The translations under genes and the position numbers were made by a program. The notes below the pieces were generated by a model that saw only the letters and a program-made list of their open reading frames with translations, made no database searches and was not told where the DNA came from. Shown in pieces: positions 25,682 to 33,886 of a DNA stretch of 64,000 nucleotides. The stretch is from Lactobacillus johnsonii (GTDB taxonomy: Bacteria; Bacillota; Bacilli; Lactobacillales; Lactobacillaceae). How positions within the stretch are numbered: position 1 is the first letter of the stretch; each line of letters opens with the position of its first letter. The stretch is from assembly GCF_013487865.1 (NCBI RefSeq), contig NZ_CP047409.1:186001-250000 (forward strand). Reading direction: 5' to 3'.

Positions 25682-28611
25682 AATCAGCATTGAAAAAGAC
25701 AATCCAGTGGATTTTACTGATAGTTTTACTGCTGGGAATATTAATTCAAACCTTAGGCTTTTGGAACTATAATCCGGCAACTGTTGCTGGCCGAGCTAAA
25801 ATTGGTTTAATGATTGGTTTAGTAGAGCTAGCTGTGATGGTTTGGTATGGGATGAGCTATGGTGACAAGGAATACAGCTTTAAGGAAACAGTTAAAAGTT
25901 GGCTTGAAGGAGTAATTACCTTAGTCATCTTTTATCTAGTGTTCGTTATTTCCTTGCCGCAATTTTTCTCTGCTTGGAACCTGTGGGGAATCTTCTTTCC
26001 TGTTTTGACAAGTACTTCAGCTTTATTTAGTGGAATTATCATTTCTCTCTTCTTTCAGCCTTTTATCTTTAGGCTGCAAAAAAGGTTGAGTACTAAGCAA
26101 AATGTTTTGTTGTTAACTACAATTACAATTTTGATCTTTACCCTAAGTGCAGGTAATTCACTTTTAACTAGTTACAGTATTTTTGGTTTCTATTTGGTAT
26201 TGCCTTTTGCTTGGGGAATGCTTATTTCAAAAATTACTGTATCTAAAAAGTTAATAGCTGGTTTAACAGTTGCGACAGTACTTTTGCTTCCAGCAGTTTA
26301 TTATTTCACTATTCAATTAATACCGATTCAGACTCCACAAGCTGTTGTCTTCACCCAGATGAATATGTCATGGAATACGAGCTTGTTAATGAGTCCGTCA
26401 TCACCATTAATGATCTTATTTGTAGTAACTGGTGGATTGCTTTTTAGAAAATGGTTGGTAGGGGTATCGCATAAAGTCTTCTCTATCTTAATTCCTGCAA
26501 TTATCTTTGGGACAACTGCTTATGGAATGACTTTATGGAAAGAAAAGCTTCAATTATTACTTGCTCCTGTTAGCAAAAAAGTTACTCTTCTCTTAATTCT
26601 TTCCCTATTAGTCGCAAGTTTTATTATTAATTTTATTTTTAATAGATTTGTTCTTTCAAACAAACATGTTCAAAACTTCTTAGATAAATTTGCTGGCACA
26701 GACTTGGATGATCTTCTTAATTTATTAAACAGCGGCTTGAATTTCCTTAAGAAGCATAGGCCAATAATATGTCTCTTTGCATATTTTATGGTTGTAAGTA
26801 TTATTGGTTTCTTTACATTTAAGAGTAATGTTAACGTTACCTTGACTTATATTTTTACCAGTAGACTTGGAACTGTTATTTTGTCTAGTATTTTTCTTCT
26901 AGCATGTTTTGAAGTCTTTTATGTAATTACCAAGCACTTCTGGGTAGCAGCAAGTATTCCAACTATTTTGGGCTTAGGAATTGCGATTGCTAATGGCATT
27001 AAAATGAGCTTGAGAGAAGAGCCCGTTTATCCAACAGAGATTGGAGAAATTGTTAATTGGAAGACTTTAATTCCAATGATGGGGACAAACAATTTAATCT
27101 ATATTCTAATTGGATTAGCTGTCCTAATCGTTTTAATTGTCTTTTTAGAAAAGAAGTTTCCAATTAACCTTAAGCGTAAAAAATCAAGTTGGATAGAGTT
27201 GGTTATTAGCCTCTTAGTTTTAATTACACCATTATGGTTTAATGATGAAAATTCATCGATCTATTATATTTCAAAAGGTTTTGATAATAGTCCTAACTTT
27301 AGAAATCCACCTGATAGTACAGGAGCTAATGGTTCAATTCTGACTTTTCTAGACTTTATTAAAGTACCAATTATGGATAAGCCAACTAACTATTCAGAAA
27401 GTTCTGTAAAAAAGGTTGTTGAAAAATATCAAAATGAAGCTGTAAGTATTAATAAGACGAGAAAGAATAAGTTAAGTGATCAAACGCTTGTCTTTAATCT
27501 TAGCGAAAGTTTTGTAGATCCAAAAGAATTCCCAAGTGTTAAGATTTCTAATGATGTTCGTGATCCAATTAAATATATTCGGAAATTGATGACAACAACT
27601 ACTTCTGGCCACATGCTTAGTGCTGGTTATGGTGGCGGAACTGGAAATATGGAATATGAATCCTTAACTGGATTTAACATGGGAGTATTTTCTACTGCAA
27701 TTACGCCATACACGCAAGTTACATCTCGTTACAAGTTTTATCCAACAATTGGAATGGACTTTAAGTATAGTAGTGCCTTGCACCCATTTAATGGTACATT
27801 CTATGGCCGAATTGATAATTATCGTCGCTTTAAGTTTAATAAATTTGCCTACTTAGGCTCTAAGTATAAGATTTATGATAAAAAGACTATTGGAACTAAT
27901 CCATATTTATCTGATGAGACAGCTTATCAAAATGGTTTGCGACAAATTAATAGTCAAAAAGATGGTCAGTTTATCAATTTAATTTCAATGCAAAACCATA
28001 TTCCATATGGTGATTATTACTCTCCAAATGAATATAAAGAAAATGTTAGTGGGTCTTTAATTTCTGACGAAAATACTAAAAATAGTTTTGCTGCATATAC
28101 TAAAGGTATTGAATATACAGATAAAGCTGTGAAAAAGTTCATTAAACAGATTGATAAAATCAATAAGCCAATTACCCTTGTATTTTATGGTGACCACTAC
28201 CCAGCAATTATTGATCAGACACAATTAAGTAAATATCCGGTAAAATTACATGCAACGAACTACTTTATCTATTCAAATAAGTATGCCCGTGAGCATAGTG
28301 CTAAGAGTAAAATCAAACCAAATAAATATGTCTCAACAGCTTCCTTTATTCCAATGGCTTTAGAGCAAACTAATTCAAAAGTAACCGCTTATCAAGCGTT
28401 GCTTACTAAGAGTTATCAAGAATTACCTGCTATCACTATTAACTATTCTGGAGATGATGGCTTTGAATTAATCGATCAAAATGGTAAGCAAGTTTCTGAG
28501 AAGAAATTAACTAAGAAACAAAAAGAGTTATTAAAGGATTATCAATTAATTCAATATGATATGTCTGCAGGGAAAGGATACAGCTTAAAGATTAAGGGCT
28601 TTTATAAATAA
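25678..28611 (+). CDS. LTA-synthase-like sulfatase-fold protein with large membrane domain
   Basis: Predicted glycerol- or other phospho-group transferase of the LtaS/sulfatase superfamily. The N-terminal half (about residues 1-510) has more than a dozen hydrophobic helices, far more than the five of classic LtaS. The C-terminal extracellular domain (about 570-900) has NLSESFVDP (metal-binding Glu), GGGTGNMEYESLTG (nucleophile Thr), NHIPYGDYY and FYGDHYPA (metal-binding Asp/His). At 977 residues it is about 300 longer than LtaS. It overlaps plsY by 4 nt. The role is probably modification of teichoic acids or another membrane-linked wall polymer, consistent with the LCP gene upstream. Confidence 0.88.
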   Translation: MKSALKKTIQWILLIVLLLGILIQTLGFWNYNPATVAGRAKIGLMIGLVELAVMVWYGMSYGDKEYSFKETVKSWLEGVITLVIFYLVFVISLPQFFSAWNLWGIFFPVLTSTSALFSGIIISLFFQPFIFRLQKRLSTKQNVLLLTTITILIFTLSAGNSLLTSYSIFGFYLVLPFAWGMLISKITVSKKLIAGLTVATVLLLPAVYYFTIQLIPIQTPQAVVFTQMNMSWNTSLLMSPSSPLMILFVVTGGLLFRKWLVGVSHKVFSILIPAIIFGTTAYGMTLWKEKLQLLLAPVSKKVTLLLILSLLVASFIINFIFNRFVLSNKHVQNFLDKFAGTDLDDLLNLLNSGLNFLKKHRPIICLFAYFMVVSIIGFFTFKSNVNVTLTYIFTSRLGTVILSSIFLLACFEVFYVITKHFWVAASIPTILGLGIAIANGIKMSLREEPVYPTEIGEIVNWKTLIPMMGTNNLIYILIGLAVLIVLIVFLEKKFPINLKRKKSSWIELVISLLVLITPLWFNDENSSIYYISKGFDNSPNFRNPPDSTGANGSILTFLDFIKVPIMDKPTNYSESSVKKVVEKYQNEAVSINKTRKNKLSDQTLVFNLSESFVDPKEFPSVKISNDVRDPIKYIRKLMTTTTSGHMLSAGYGGGTGNMEYESLTGFNMGVFSTAITPYTQVTSRYKFYPTIGMDFKYSSALHPFNGTFYGRIDNYRRFKFNKFAYLGSKYKIYDKKTIGTNPYLSDETAYQNGLRQINSQKDGQFINLISMQNHIPYGDYYSPNEYKENVSGSLISDENTKNSFAAYTKGIEYTDKAVKKFIKQIDKINKPITLVFYGDHYPAIIDQTQLSKYPVKLHATNYFIYSNKYAREHSAKSKIKPNKYVSTASFIPMALEQTNSKVTAYQALLTKSYQELPAITINYSGDDGFELIDQNGKQVSEKKLTKKQKELLKDYQLIQYDMSAGKGYSLKIKGFYK

Positions 28612-28639
28612 GCAGTTGACTAAATAGCCATTCTCCCTT

Positions 28640-28852
28640 ATGATCATAGGTAATAAAAGTAGCAACTTGATTCAGTGTTCAGAGAACTAGCGGTTGGTGT
28701 GAGCTAGGCAGGTTAAGTGAGCGAAGTACACAGTGGGGTAGTTTCCGTATCAACTATTTTAAGGCGCATTAGGCGTAAACGTGGGTGGTACCACGGCTAA
28801 TAAAGTAATTTAGTCGTCCCTAGATTTCGAAAGAAGTCTAGGGACGTTTTTG
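28640..28852 (+). promoter_or_regulatory. T-box leader of tyrS
   Basis: Transcription-attenuation riboswitch that reads uncharged tRNA-Tyr. The specifier region contains AGCGAAGTACACAG, with the UAC codon (Tyr) at 28727-28729. The T-box sequence GTGGGTGGTACCACG is at 28781-28795. The terminator CGTCCCTAGA/TCTAGGGACG plus T5 lies at 28815-28851. Binding of uncharged tRNA would favour the antiterminator that includes the T-box and open tyrS expression. Confidence 0.95.
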
Positions 28853-28866
28853 TTAGGAGAAAGTTT

Positions 28867-30129
28867 ATGGCAAAATTTGATATTTTAGAAGATTTAAAAT
28901 GGCGTGGAGCTATTAATCAAGAAACTGATGAAGAAGGTTTGCGCAAGTACTTAGCAGAACATGATGATTTAGCGCTTTACTGCGGAACTGATCCAACCGG
29001 AGATTCTCTTCATATTGGGCACCTAATTCCTTTCATGATTATGAAGAGATTCCAAATGGCTGGTTACCACCCAGTAATTTTAATTGGTGGTGGTACTGGT
29101 TCAATCGGTGATCCATCAGGTAGAAAGACTGAGCGTGTTCTTCAAACTGCTGAACAAGTTAAACATAATGAAGAAAAATTAACTGCTCAAATGAAGAAAC
29201 TATTCGGTACAGAAAACTTTGAAATTAAGAATAATGCGGAATGGTTAGGTAAGTTAAATTTAATCGATTTCTTACGTGATTATGGTAAGTTCTTCCAAGT
29301 TAATAACATGATTAATAAGGATGTTGTTGCTAGTCGTTTAGAAAATGGTATTTCATTTACTGAATTTACATACCAAATTTTGCAAGCAATTGACTTCTAC
29401 CATTTGAATAAAGATAATGGCGTACAACTCCAAATTGGTGGTAGTGATCAATGGGGTAATATTACTGCAGGTATTGACTTGATTCACAAACTTGAAGGTG
29501 CAGATCGGCCAGCATTTGGTTTAACTATTCCATTAATGCTTAAGGCTGATGGTACTAAGTTTGGTAAGTCTGCTGGTGGAGCTGTGTGGCTTGATCCAGA
29601 AAAGACTAGTCCTTACGAATTCTACCAATTCTGGATCAATCAAGATGACCGGGATGTTATTAAGTATCTCAAGTACTTTACTTTCTTATCTCGTGAAGAA
29701 ATTGAAGATTTAGCTGAAAAGACTGAAAAAGAACCTTGGAAACGTGCTGCTCAAAAGAAATTAGCTGAAGAAGTTACTAAGTTTGTCCATGGTGAAGAAG
29801 GCTTGAAAGAAGCTCAAATGATTACCGAAGCATTATTCTCAGGTAATGTTAAGAGTTTATCAGTTCCTCAAATTGAACAAGCTTTAAAGAATGCTCCAAG
29901 CGCTGAAGCAACTCATGAAACTAAGAATATCGTAGAATTTTTGGTTGAAACTAAGATTGAACCATCTAAGCGTCAAGCACGTGAAGACATTAAAAATGGT
30001 GCGATTTACGTAAATGGCGAACGTCAAGATAATATTGACTTTATCATCGAACCAGATAGTGATTTTGATGGAAAATATGTAATTATCCGTAAGGGTAAGA
30101 GAAAGTATACTTTAGTTAAAATTAAGTAA
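28867..30129 (+). CDS. tyrS: Tyrosyl-tRNA synthetase
   Basis: Charges tRNA-Tyr in the cytosol. The class I signature HIGH appears in DSLHIGHLIPF, the second signature as KFGKSAGGAVWL, and the tyrosine-binding YQILQAIDFYHL segment is present. A C-terminal S4 RNA-binding domain (about residues 345-415) contains SKRQAREDIKNGAIYVNG. The length of 420 residues is typical. AGGAGAAA precedes the ATG, and the gene is controlled by the T-box leader directly upstream. Confidence 0.98.
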   Translation: MAKFDILEDLKWRGAINQETDEEGLRKYLAEHDDLALYCGTDPTGDSLHIGHLIPFMIMKRFQMAGYHPVILIGGGTGSIGDPSGRKTERVLQTAEQVKHNEEKLTAQMKKLFGTENFEIKNNAEWLGKLNLIDFLRDYGKFFQVNNMINKDVVASRLENGISFTEFTYQILQAIDFYHLNKDNGVQLQIGGSDQWGNITAGIDLIHKLEGADRPAFGLTIPLMLKADGTKFGKSAGGAVWLDPEKTSPYEFYQFWINQDDRDVIKYLKYFTFLSREEIEDLAEKTEKEPWKRAAQKKLAEEVTKFVHGEEGLKEAQMITEALFSGNVKSLSVPQIEQALKNAPSAEATHETKNIVEFLVETKIEPSKRQAREDIKNGAIYVNGERQDNIDFIIEPDSDFDGKYVIIRKGKRKYTLVKIK

Positions 30130-30142
30130 TAAATAAAAATTA

Positions 30143-30178
30143 AGGACTAGGAATGTAAAAACGTTCCTGGTCCTTTTT
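30143..30178 (+). terminator. Terminator after tyrS
   Basis: AGGACTAGGAATGT pairs with ACGTTCCTGGTCCT (with two wobble pairs), followed by T5. Confidence 0.85.
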
Positions 30179-30186
30179 GTTATAAT
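30178..30186 (+). promoter_or_regulatory. Extended -10 of tRNA-Thr
   Basis: TGTTATAAT (TATAAT at 30181-30186), 14 nt before the tRNA start. Confidence 0.55.
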
Positions 30187-30199
30187 TAAATTGATATCT

Positions 30200-30272
30200 G
30201 CCGTTTTAGCTCAGGAGGTAGAGCACCGCCGTGGTAAGGAGGAGGTCCCCAGTTCAAATCTGGGAAACGGCT
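30200..30272 (+). tRNA. tRNA-Thr (GGT)
   Basis: The cloverleaf folds with acceptor stem GCCGTTT/AAACGGC, D stem GCTC/GAGC, anticodon loop GTGGTAA (anticodon GGT) and T arm CCCAG-TTCAAAT-CTGGG. CCA is not encoded. The anticodon stem CCGCC/GGAGG has one G29-A41 mismatch, and position 32 is G. Confidence 0.9.
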
Positions 30273-30377
30273 TAGTGAATAATTTAGTAACAAAAAAATT
30301 CTAGGGATGGTCAAAAAGGTCATCCCTTTTTATAATTGTTATAAATAGTATAAATAATTTATGAAAGAAGAATTAAT

Positions 30378-31691
30378 ATGGCTCATGAACTTACGCTAGA
30401 TGAAATTTCAAAATTTCAACAAGATTATCAACAAAATAAGCAAAATAAAATTGCTGAGTTAGATGTTGTGAATAACGGTGTGCAAAAAGCAAGTTTCAAC
30501 GGTGAAGGTATCCGTGATTTAAATCGAACTTTCTCAATTGAAATTCCAACTGATAATGTGACAGATCAAAAGCAATCAGGTCGTTGTTGGTTGTTTGCGG
30601 CTTTGAATGTTTTACGTCATAAGTTTGCCAAGCAATATCATGCAAAGAACTTTACTTTTTCACAAAGCTACCTTTTCTTCTGGGATCGAATTGAAAGAGC
30701 GAATATTTTCTTTAATCATATTCTAGAAACTGCGAATAAACCTGTGGATGATCGTACTGTGCATTTTTACTTACAAGCACCTGATACTGATGGTGGACAA
30801 TGGCACATGGCTATTTCATTAATTAGAAAATATGGCTTGGTACCAACTTATGCACAAGACGAAAGTTTTATAGCTAATAATACAGCTGCCTTTAATCAAG
30901 CATTGAATATGAAATTGCGTGAAGATGGACTAGTTTTGCGTAAACTTGCTCAAGCTGGTAAAACTAATGAAATTGAACAAAAACGTCAGGAATATTTAAG
31001 TGAAATTTACCGCATGGCTGTAATTGCTTTTGGACAACCTGTGCAAAAGTTTGATCTAGAATTTAAAGATGATGATGGAAATTACAAGTTAGACCAAAAT
31101 ATTACTCCATTAGACTTTTTCCACAATTATTTTGAAGATGACTTAGATGATTATGTAGTACTATTTAACGCTCCAGATCATGAGTATGATAAGCTTTACG
31201 CTTTTCCATTTGAAGATAATGTTGAAGGCGGTAGCCCAGTTAGATTTTTGAATACAAAGATTGAAAATCTTAAGGAAGCCGCAATTAAGCAGCTAAAAGA
31301 TGGAGAAACAATCTGGTTTGGCTGTGATGTTGGTAAGCAAAGTGATCGCCAAAAGGGAATTTTAGCTGCTGATTTATATGAAACTGATACGATTTTTGGT
31401 ATTGAGACTAAGTTAAATAAAAAAGAACGTCTTCAGACTGGTGCTAGTGGTTCAACTCATGCAATGACCTTTGTAGGAGTAGATGTAGTGAATGGTAAAC
31501 CTCGTCAGTGGAAAGTAGAAAACTCATGGGGAACAAAAGTTGGCGATAAAGGCTATTTTGTCATGGATGATAAATGGTTTGACGAATATTTGTTTAAAGT
31601 TGTAGTTAAGAAGCAATATTTACCAGAGAAACTAGTGAAAATTGCTGAAGGCGAAGCAACTCCTGTTCCTTGCTGGGATTCAATGGCTTAG
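30378..31691 (+). CDS. PepC-family (C1B) cysteine aminopeptidase/endopeptidase
   Basis: Cytosolic thiol peptidase of the bleomycin-hydrolase family, 437 residues, part of peptide use by lactobacilli. The catalytic Cys lies in QKQSGRCWLFAALN, the His in GSTHAMTFVGVD and the Asn in VENSWGTKVG. The C-terminus ends PVPCWDSMA. In this family the C-terminal residues reach into the active site and set aminopeptidase activity. It could be PepC, PepE or PepG; I cannot separate them from sequence alone. AAAGAAGAA precedes the ATG. A paralogue on the other strand at 33887 shares the same start MAHELTL. Confidence 0.93.
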   Translation: MAHELTLDEISKFQQDYQQNKQNKIAELDVVNNGVQKASFNGEGIRDLNRTFSIEIPTDNVTDQKQSGRCWLFAALNVLRHKFAKQYHAKNFTFSQSYLFFWDRIERANIFFNHILETANKPVDDRTVHFYLQAPDTDGGQWHMAISLIRKYGLVPTYAQDESFIANNTAAFNQALNMKLREDGLVLRKLAQAGKTNEIEQKRQEYLSEIYRMAVIAFGQPVQKFDLEFKDDDGNYKLDQNITPLDFFHNYFEDDLDDYVVLFNAPDHEYDKLYAFPFEDNVEGGSPVRFLNTKIENLKEAAIKQLKDGETIWFGCDVGKQSDRQKGILAADLYETDTIFGIETKLNKKERLQTGASGSTHAMTFVGVDVVNGKPRQWKVENSWGTKVGDKGYFVMDDKWFDEYLFKVVVKKQYLPEKLVKIAEGEATPVPCWDSMA

Positions 31692-31706
31692 TCTAGGAAA
31701 TTGATA

Positions 31707-32360
31707 ATGAACATTGAATTAGTTAAGCAATTTACTAAAGATCACCTAAAAGGTGAAAAAACAGGACACGATTATTACCATGGTCAGCGTGTAGCAAATT
31801 TAGCTACAAAAATGTATTTAAGCGATTATCCTGATGCACATGAAGATAGTAGAATCGTTGCTATTATTCAGACAGGAAGTTATTTACATGATACGATTGA
31901 TGAAAAGATTTGTGAGGATCCCGAAAAAGTTATAAAGGAAATCAAAGAATTATTGCCTAAGGTTGGTTTTACGAATCTAGAAGTAGAAGATATTTTATTT
32001 ACTATTCAACACATGTCTTTTTCTGCTAATATTGAACGTCATTATCAACTGCCTTTGAGTGGACAATATGTGCAAGATGCTGATCGGATTGAAAGTTTAG
32101 GGGCAATCGGAATTGCTAGAGCATTTACTTATGGCGGAAAACACGGAAATAAGATTTATGACCCCAAAATTAAGCCTGAAAAACTAGTTAGTCATGATCA
32201 ATATCGCAATCATGTAGAAACCACAATTAACCATTTTTATGAGAAATTATTTGATTTAGAAAGTCTAATGAATACTCCAGCTGCTAAAAAGGAAGCACAT
32301 CGGAGAACTGAATATATGCATGAGTTTGTCCAAGAATTTATGAATGAATGGAATGTATAG
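31707..32360 (+). CDS. HD-domain phosphohydrolase
   Basis: Metal-dependent phosphohydrolase-like protein of 218 residues. The HD motif appears as SYLHDTIDE near residue 60, with the earlier GHDYYHGQRVANLA and the later DADRIESLGAIGIARAF, a pattern of the YedJ/YpgQ-like branch. The substrate is unknown, probably a nucleotide. ATG 31707 has AGGA at 31695-31698 with 8 nt spacing; a TTG two codons earlier is not preferred. It starts 15 nt after the peptidase stop, so the two are likely co-transcribed. Confidence 0.87.
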   Translation: MNIELVKQFTKDHLKGEKTGHDYYHGQRVANLATKMYLSDYPDAHEDSRIVAIIQTGSYLHDTIDEKICEDPEKVIKEIKELLPKVGFTNLEVEDILFTIQHMSFSANIERHYQLPLSGQYVQDADRIESLGAIGIARAFTYGGKHGNKIYDPKIKPEKLVSHDQYRNHVETTINHFYEKLFDLESLMNTPAAKKEAHRRTEYMHEFVQEFMNEWNV

Positions 32361-32369
32361 CTGAAGAAA

Positions 32370-32408
32370 AAAGAGATTTGTATCAACAATAGGTACAAAT
32401 CTCTTTTT
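32370..32408. terminator. Terminator after HD gene
   Basis: AAAGAGATTTGTA (32370-32382) pairs perfectly with TACAAATCTCTTT, followed by more Ts. Before the insertion sequence arrived it probably also ended the convergent peptidase gene. Confidence 0.88.
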
Positions 32409-32417
32409 GGTATATAT

Positions 32418-32425
32418 TTTAGTTT
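32418..32425. repeat. Left target-site duplication
   Basis: TTTAGTTT, identical to 33876-33883. Confidence 0.88.
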
Positions 32426-33875
32426 GGCTCTATACTTTTTCCTGTTGATGGATATCTATGATATTCTATCGACAGGATTTTTATTGCACAAAGAAAGAGG
32501 CCATAAGCCTCACTGCATTAAATCTTCTGATTCCACTCTAAAGAATAAAGGTGATTGCTTATGTCCTCTAACAATGATTGTATTAAATTTCATCTCAATA
32601 TTGAAGATCCTAATATTATTTTTTCTGATTATTTTAAAAAATATATTAACGGCAAATATCATAATCTCTATGTAGCTGAACTTATTCAGTCCCATTGTCC
32701 TTACTGTCTTTCCTCTAATCTTAAGCATAACGGTCATTACGTTTCTAACGTTCGTTTCATTACTGCTGATGCTAGTAAGCCCGTTACTATCAGATTAAGA
32801 AAACAACGTGTTCTCTGCAATGACTGTTTAAAAAGATCTATGGCTCAATCTAATCTGGTTAATAAAGGCTCCTATATCTCTAACACTTCTAAGCGAAAAA
32901 TACTTTCTGCTCTTACTGAAGATCGTTCAATGACCAGCATTGCTAGAGAACATAATGTATCTGTCAACACGGTTCAAAGAGTATTAGAAGCCTGCTCTTC
33001 TAAGTTCTATGATAACTTTGATCATCTCCCTGAACACTTAGCTTTTGATGAATTCAAAGGTGTAGGCAAAAAGCTTCACTTTATTTGTCTAGATGGTGAT
33101 ACTCACAAAGTTGTTCAAATTCTTAGAACTCGTTTCAAACCTGATATTCTACGCTATTTTTACAAGTTCACTCCTAAAGCTCGTGCAATGGTTAAAACAG
33201 TAACTATGGATCTTAATTGTTATTATCCTTTAGTTGCTAGAGAATTATTTCCAAATGCTCAGATAGTTATTGACCGTTTTCATATGGTTCAAATGCTTAC
33301 TAGATCGTTTAATATTTTCCGAGTTCAAATCATGAAGCAATTTAAAAAGCAAAGCCATGAATATAAGCTTTTAAAGTCTCCTTGGAAGCTTTATCTCATG
33401 AAATATGACAAACTTAATAAGACTACTCCTTATTACGACTGGCATTTAAGGACTGTCTAACACAGGAGCATGTTGTCTTAGATGGTTTAGATTGTGACCA
33501 AACCTTAGAAAATACTTATTGGGTTATGCAGGACTTTATGACTTGCTATTCAGGATAACGATGAAAAGAAAGTTATCCATCTACTTCATTCAAAACAAAG
33601 TGTTGGTAAACAAATGCATCAAACTCTATTAACTTTTAAACGTAATTATTCTGGTGTCCTAAACGGTATTACCTCAACTTATTCTAATGGTTGTCTTGAA
33701 GGAGTTAACCGTAAGATTAAACAAATTGAACGTACTGCTTATGGCTATAGAAATTTCAAACATTTATTAATTAGACTCGAAGAAAATATTATAAAAGAAA
33801 AAGAGCCAAACAACTATTTTCTAGTTGCTTAGCTCTCTTTACAAACTATTCATCAACAGGATTTGACAAACAGCC
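32426..33875 (+). mobile_element. ISL3-family insertion sequence, 1450 bp
   Basis: Both ends begin with GGCT and carry TCCTGTTGATG exactly 14 bp inward (32440-32450, and the complement at 33851-33861), so the tips form an imperfect inverted repeat of about 25-30 bp. The element is flanked by an 8-bp direct repeat, TTTAGTTT, at 32418-32425 and 33876-33883, the duplication size known for ISL3. It carries one transposase frame. It sits between the HD gene terminator and the stop codon of a PepC-family gene. Confidence 0.92.
32561..33832 (+). pseudogene. ISL3-family transposase with two compensating frameshifts
   Basis: DDE transposase of the ISL3 family. The N-terminal zinc-binding part shows CPYCLSS and CNDC, then a helix-turn-helix (MTSIAREHNVSVNTVQRVL) and a DDE core (LAFDEFKG, TMDLNCYY, IDRFHMVQ). 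The C-terminal Glu region reads SNGCLEGVNRKIKQIERTAYGY. Near 33445 one base is missing, and near 33543 (ACTTGCTATTCAGG) one T is extra. Between them the reading continues in another frame (KDCLTQEHVVLDGLD, TYWVMQDFMT), and afterwards the original frame returns. ATG 32561 follows AAAGGTGA. The enzyme is probably inactive, with the catalytic core split by about 33 wrongly framed codons. Confidence 0.88.
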
Positions 33876-33883
33876 TTTAGTTT
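33876..33883. repeat. Right target-site duplication
   Basis: TTTAGTTT, ending 3 nt before the first base of the reverse-strand stop codon at 33887. Confidence 0.88.
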
Positions 33884-33886
33884 TTA

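Noticed and set aside
33440-33550. Programmed ribosomal frameshift in the transposase
   Set aside because: ISL3 transposases are normally made from one frame, and a second opposite shift is needed to return, which points to mutation.
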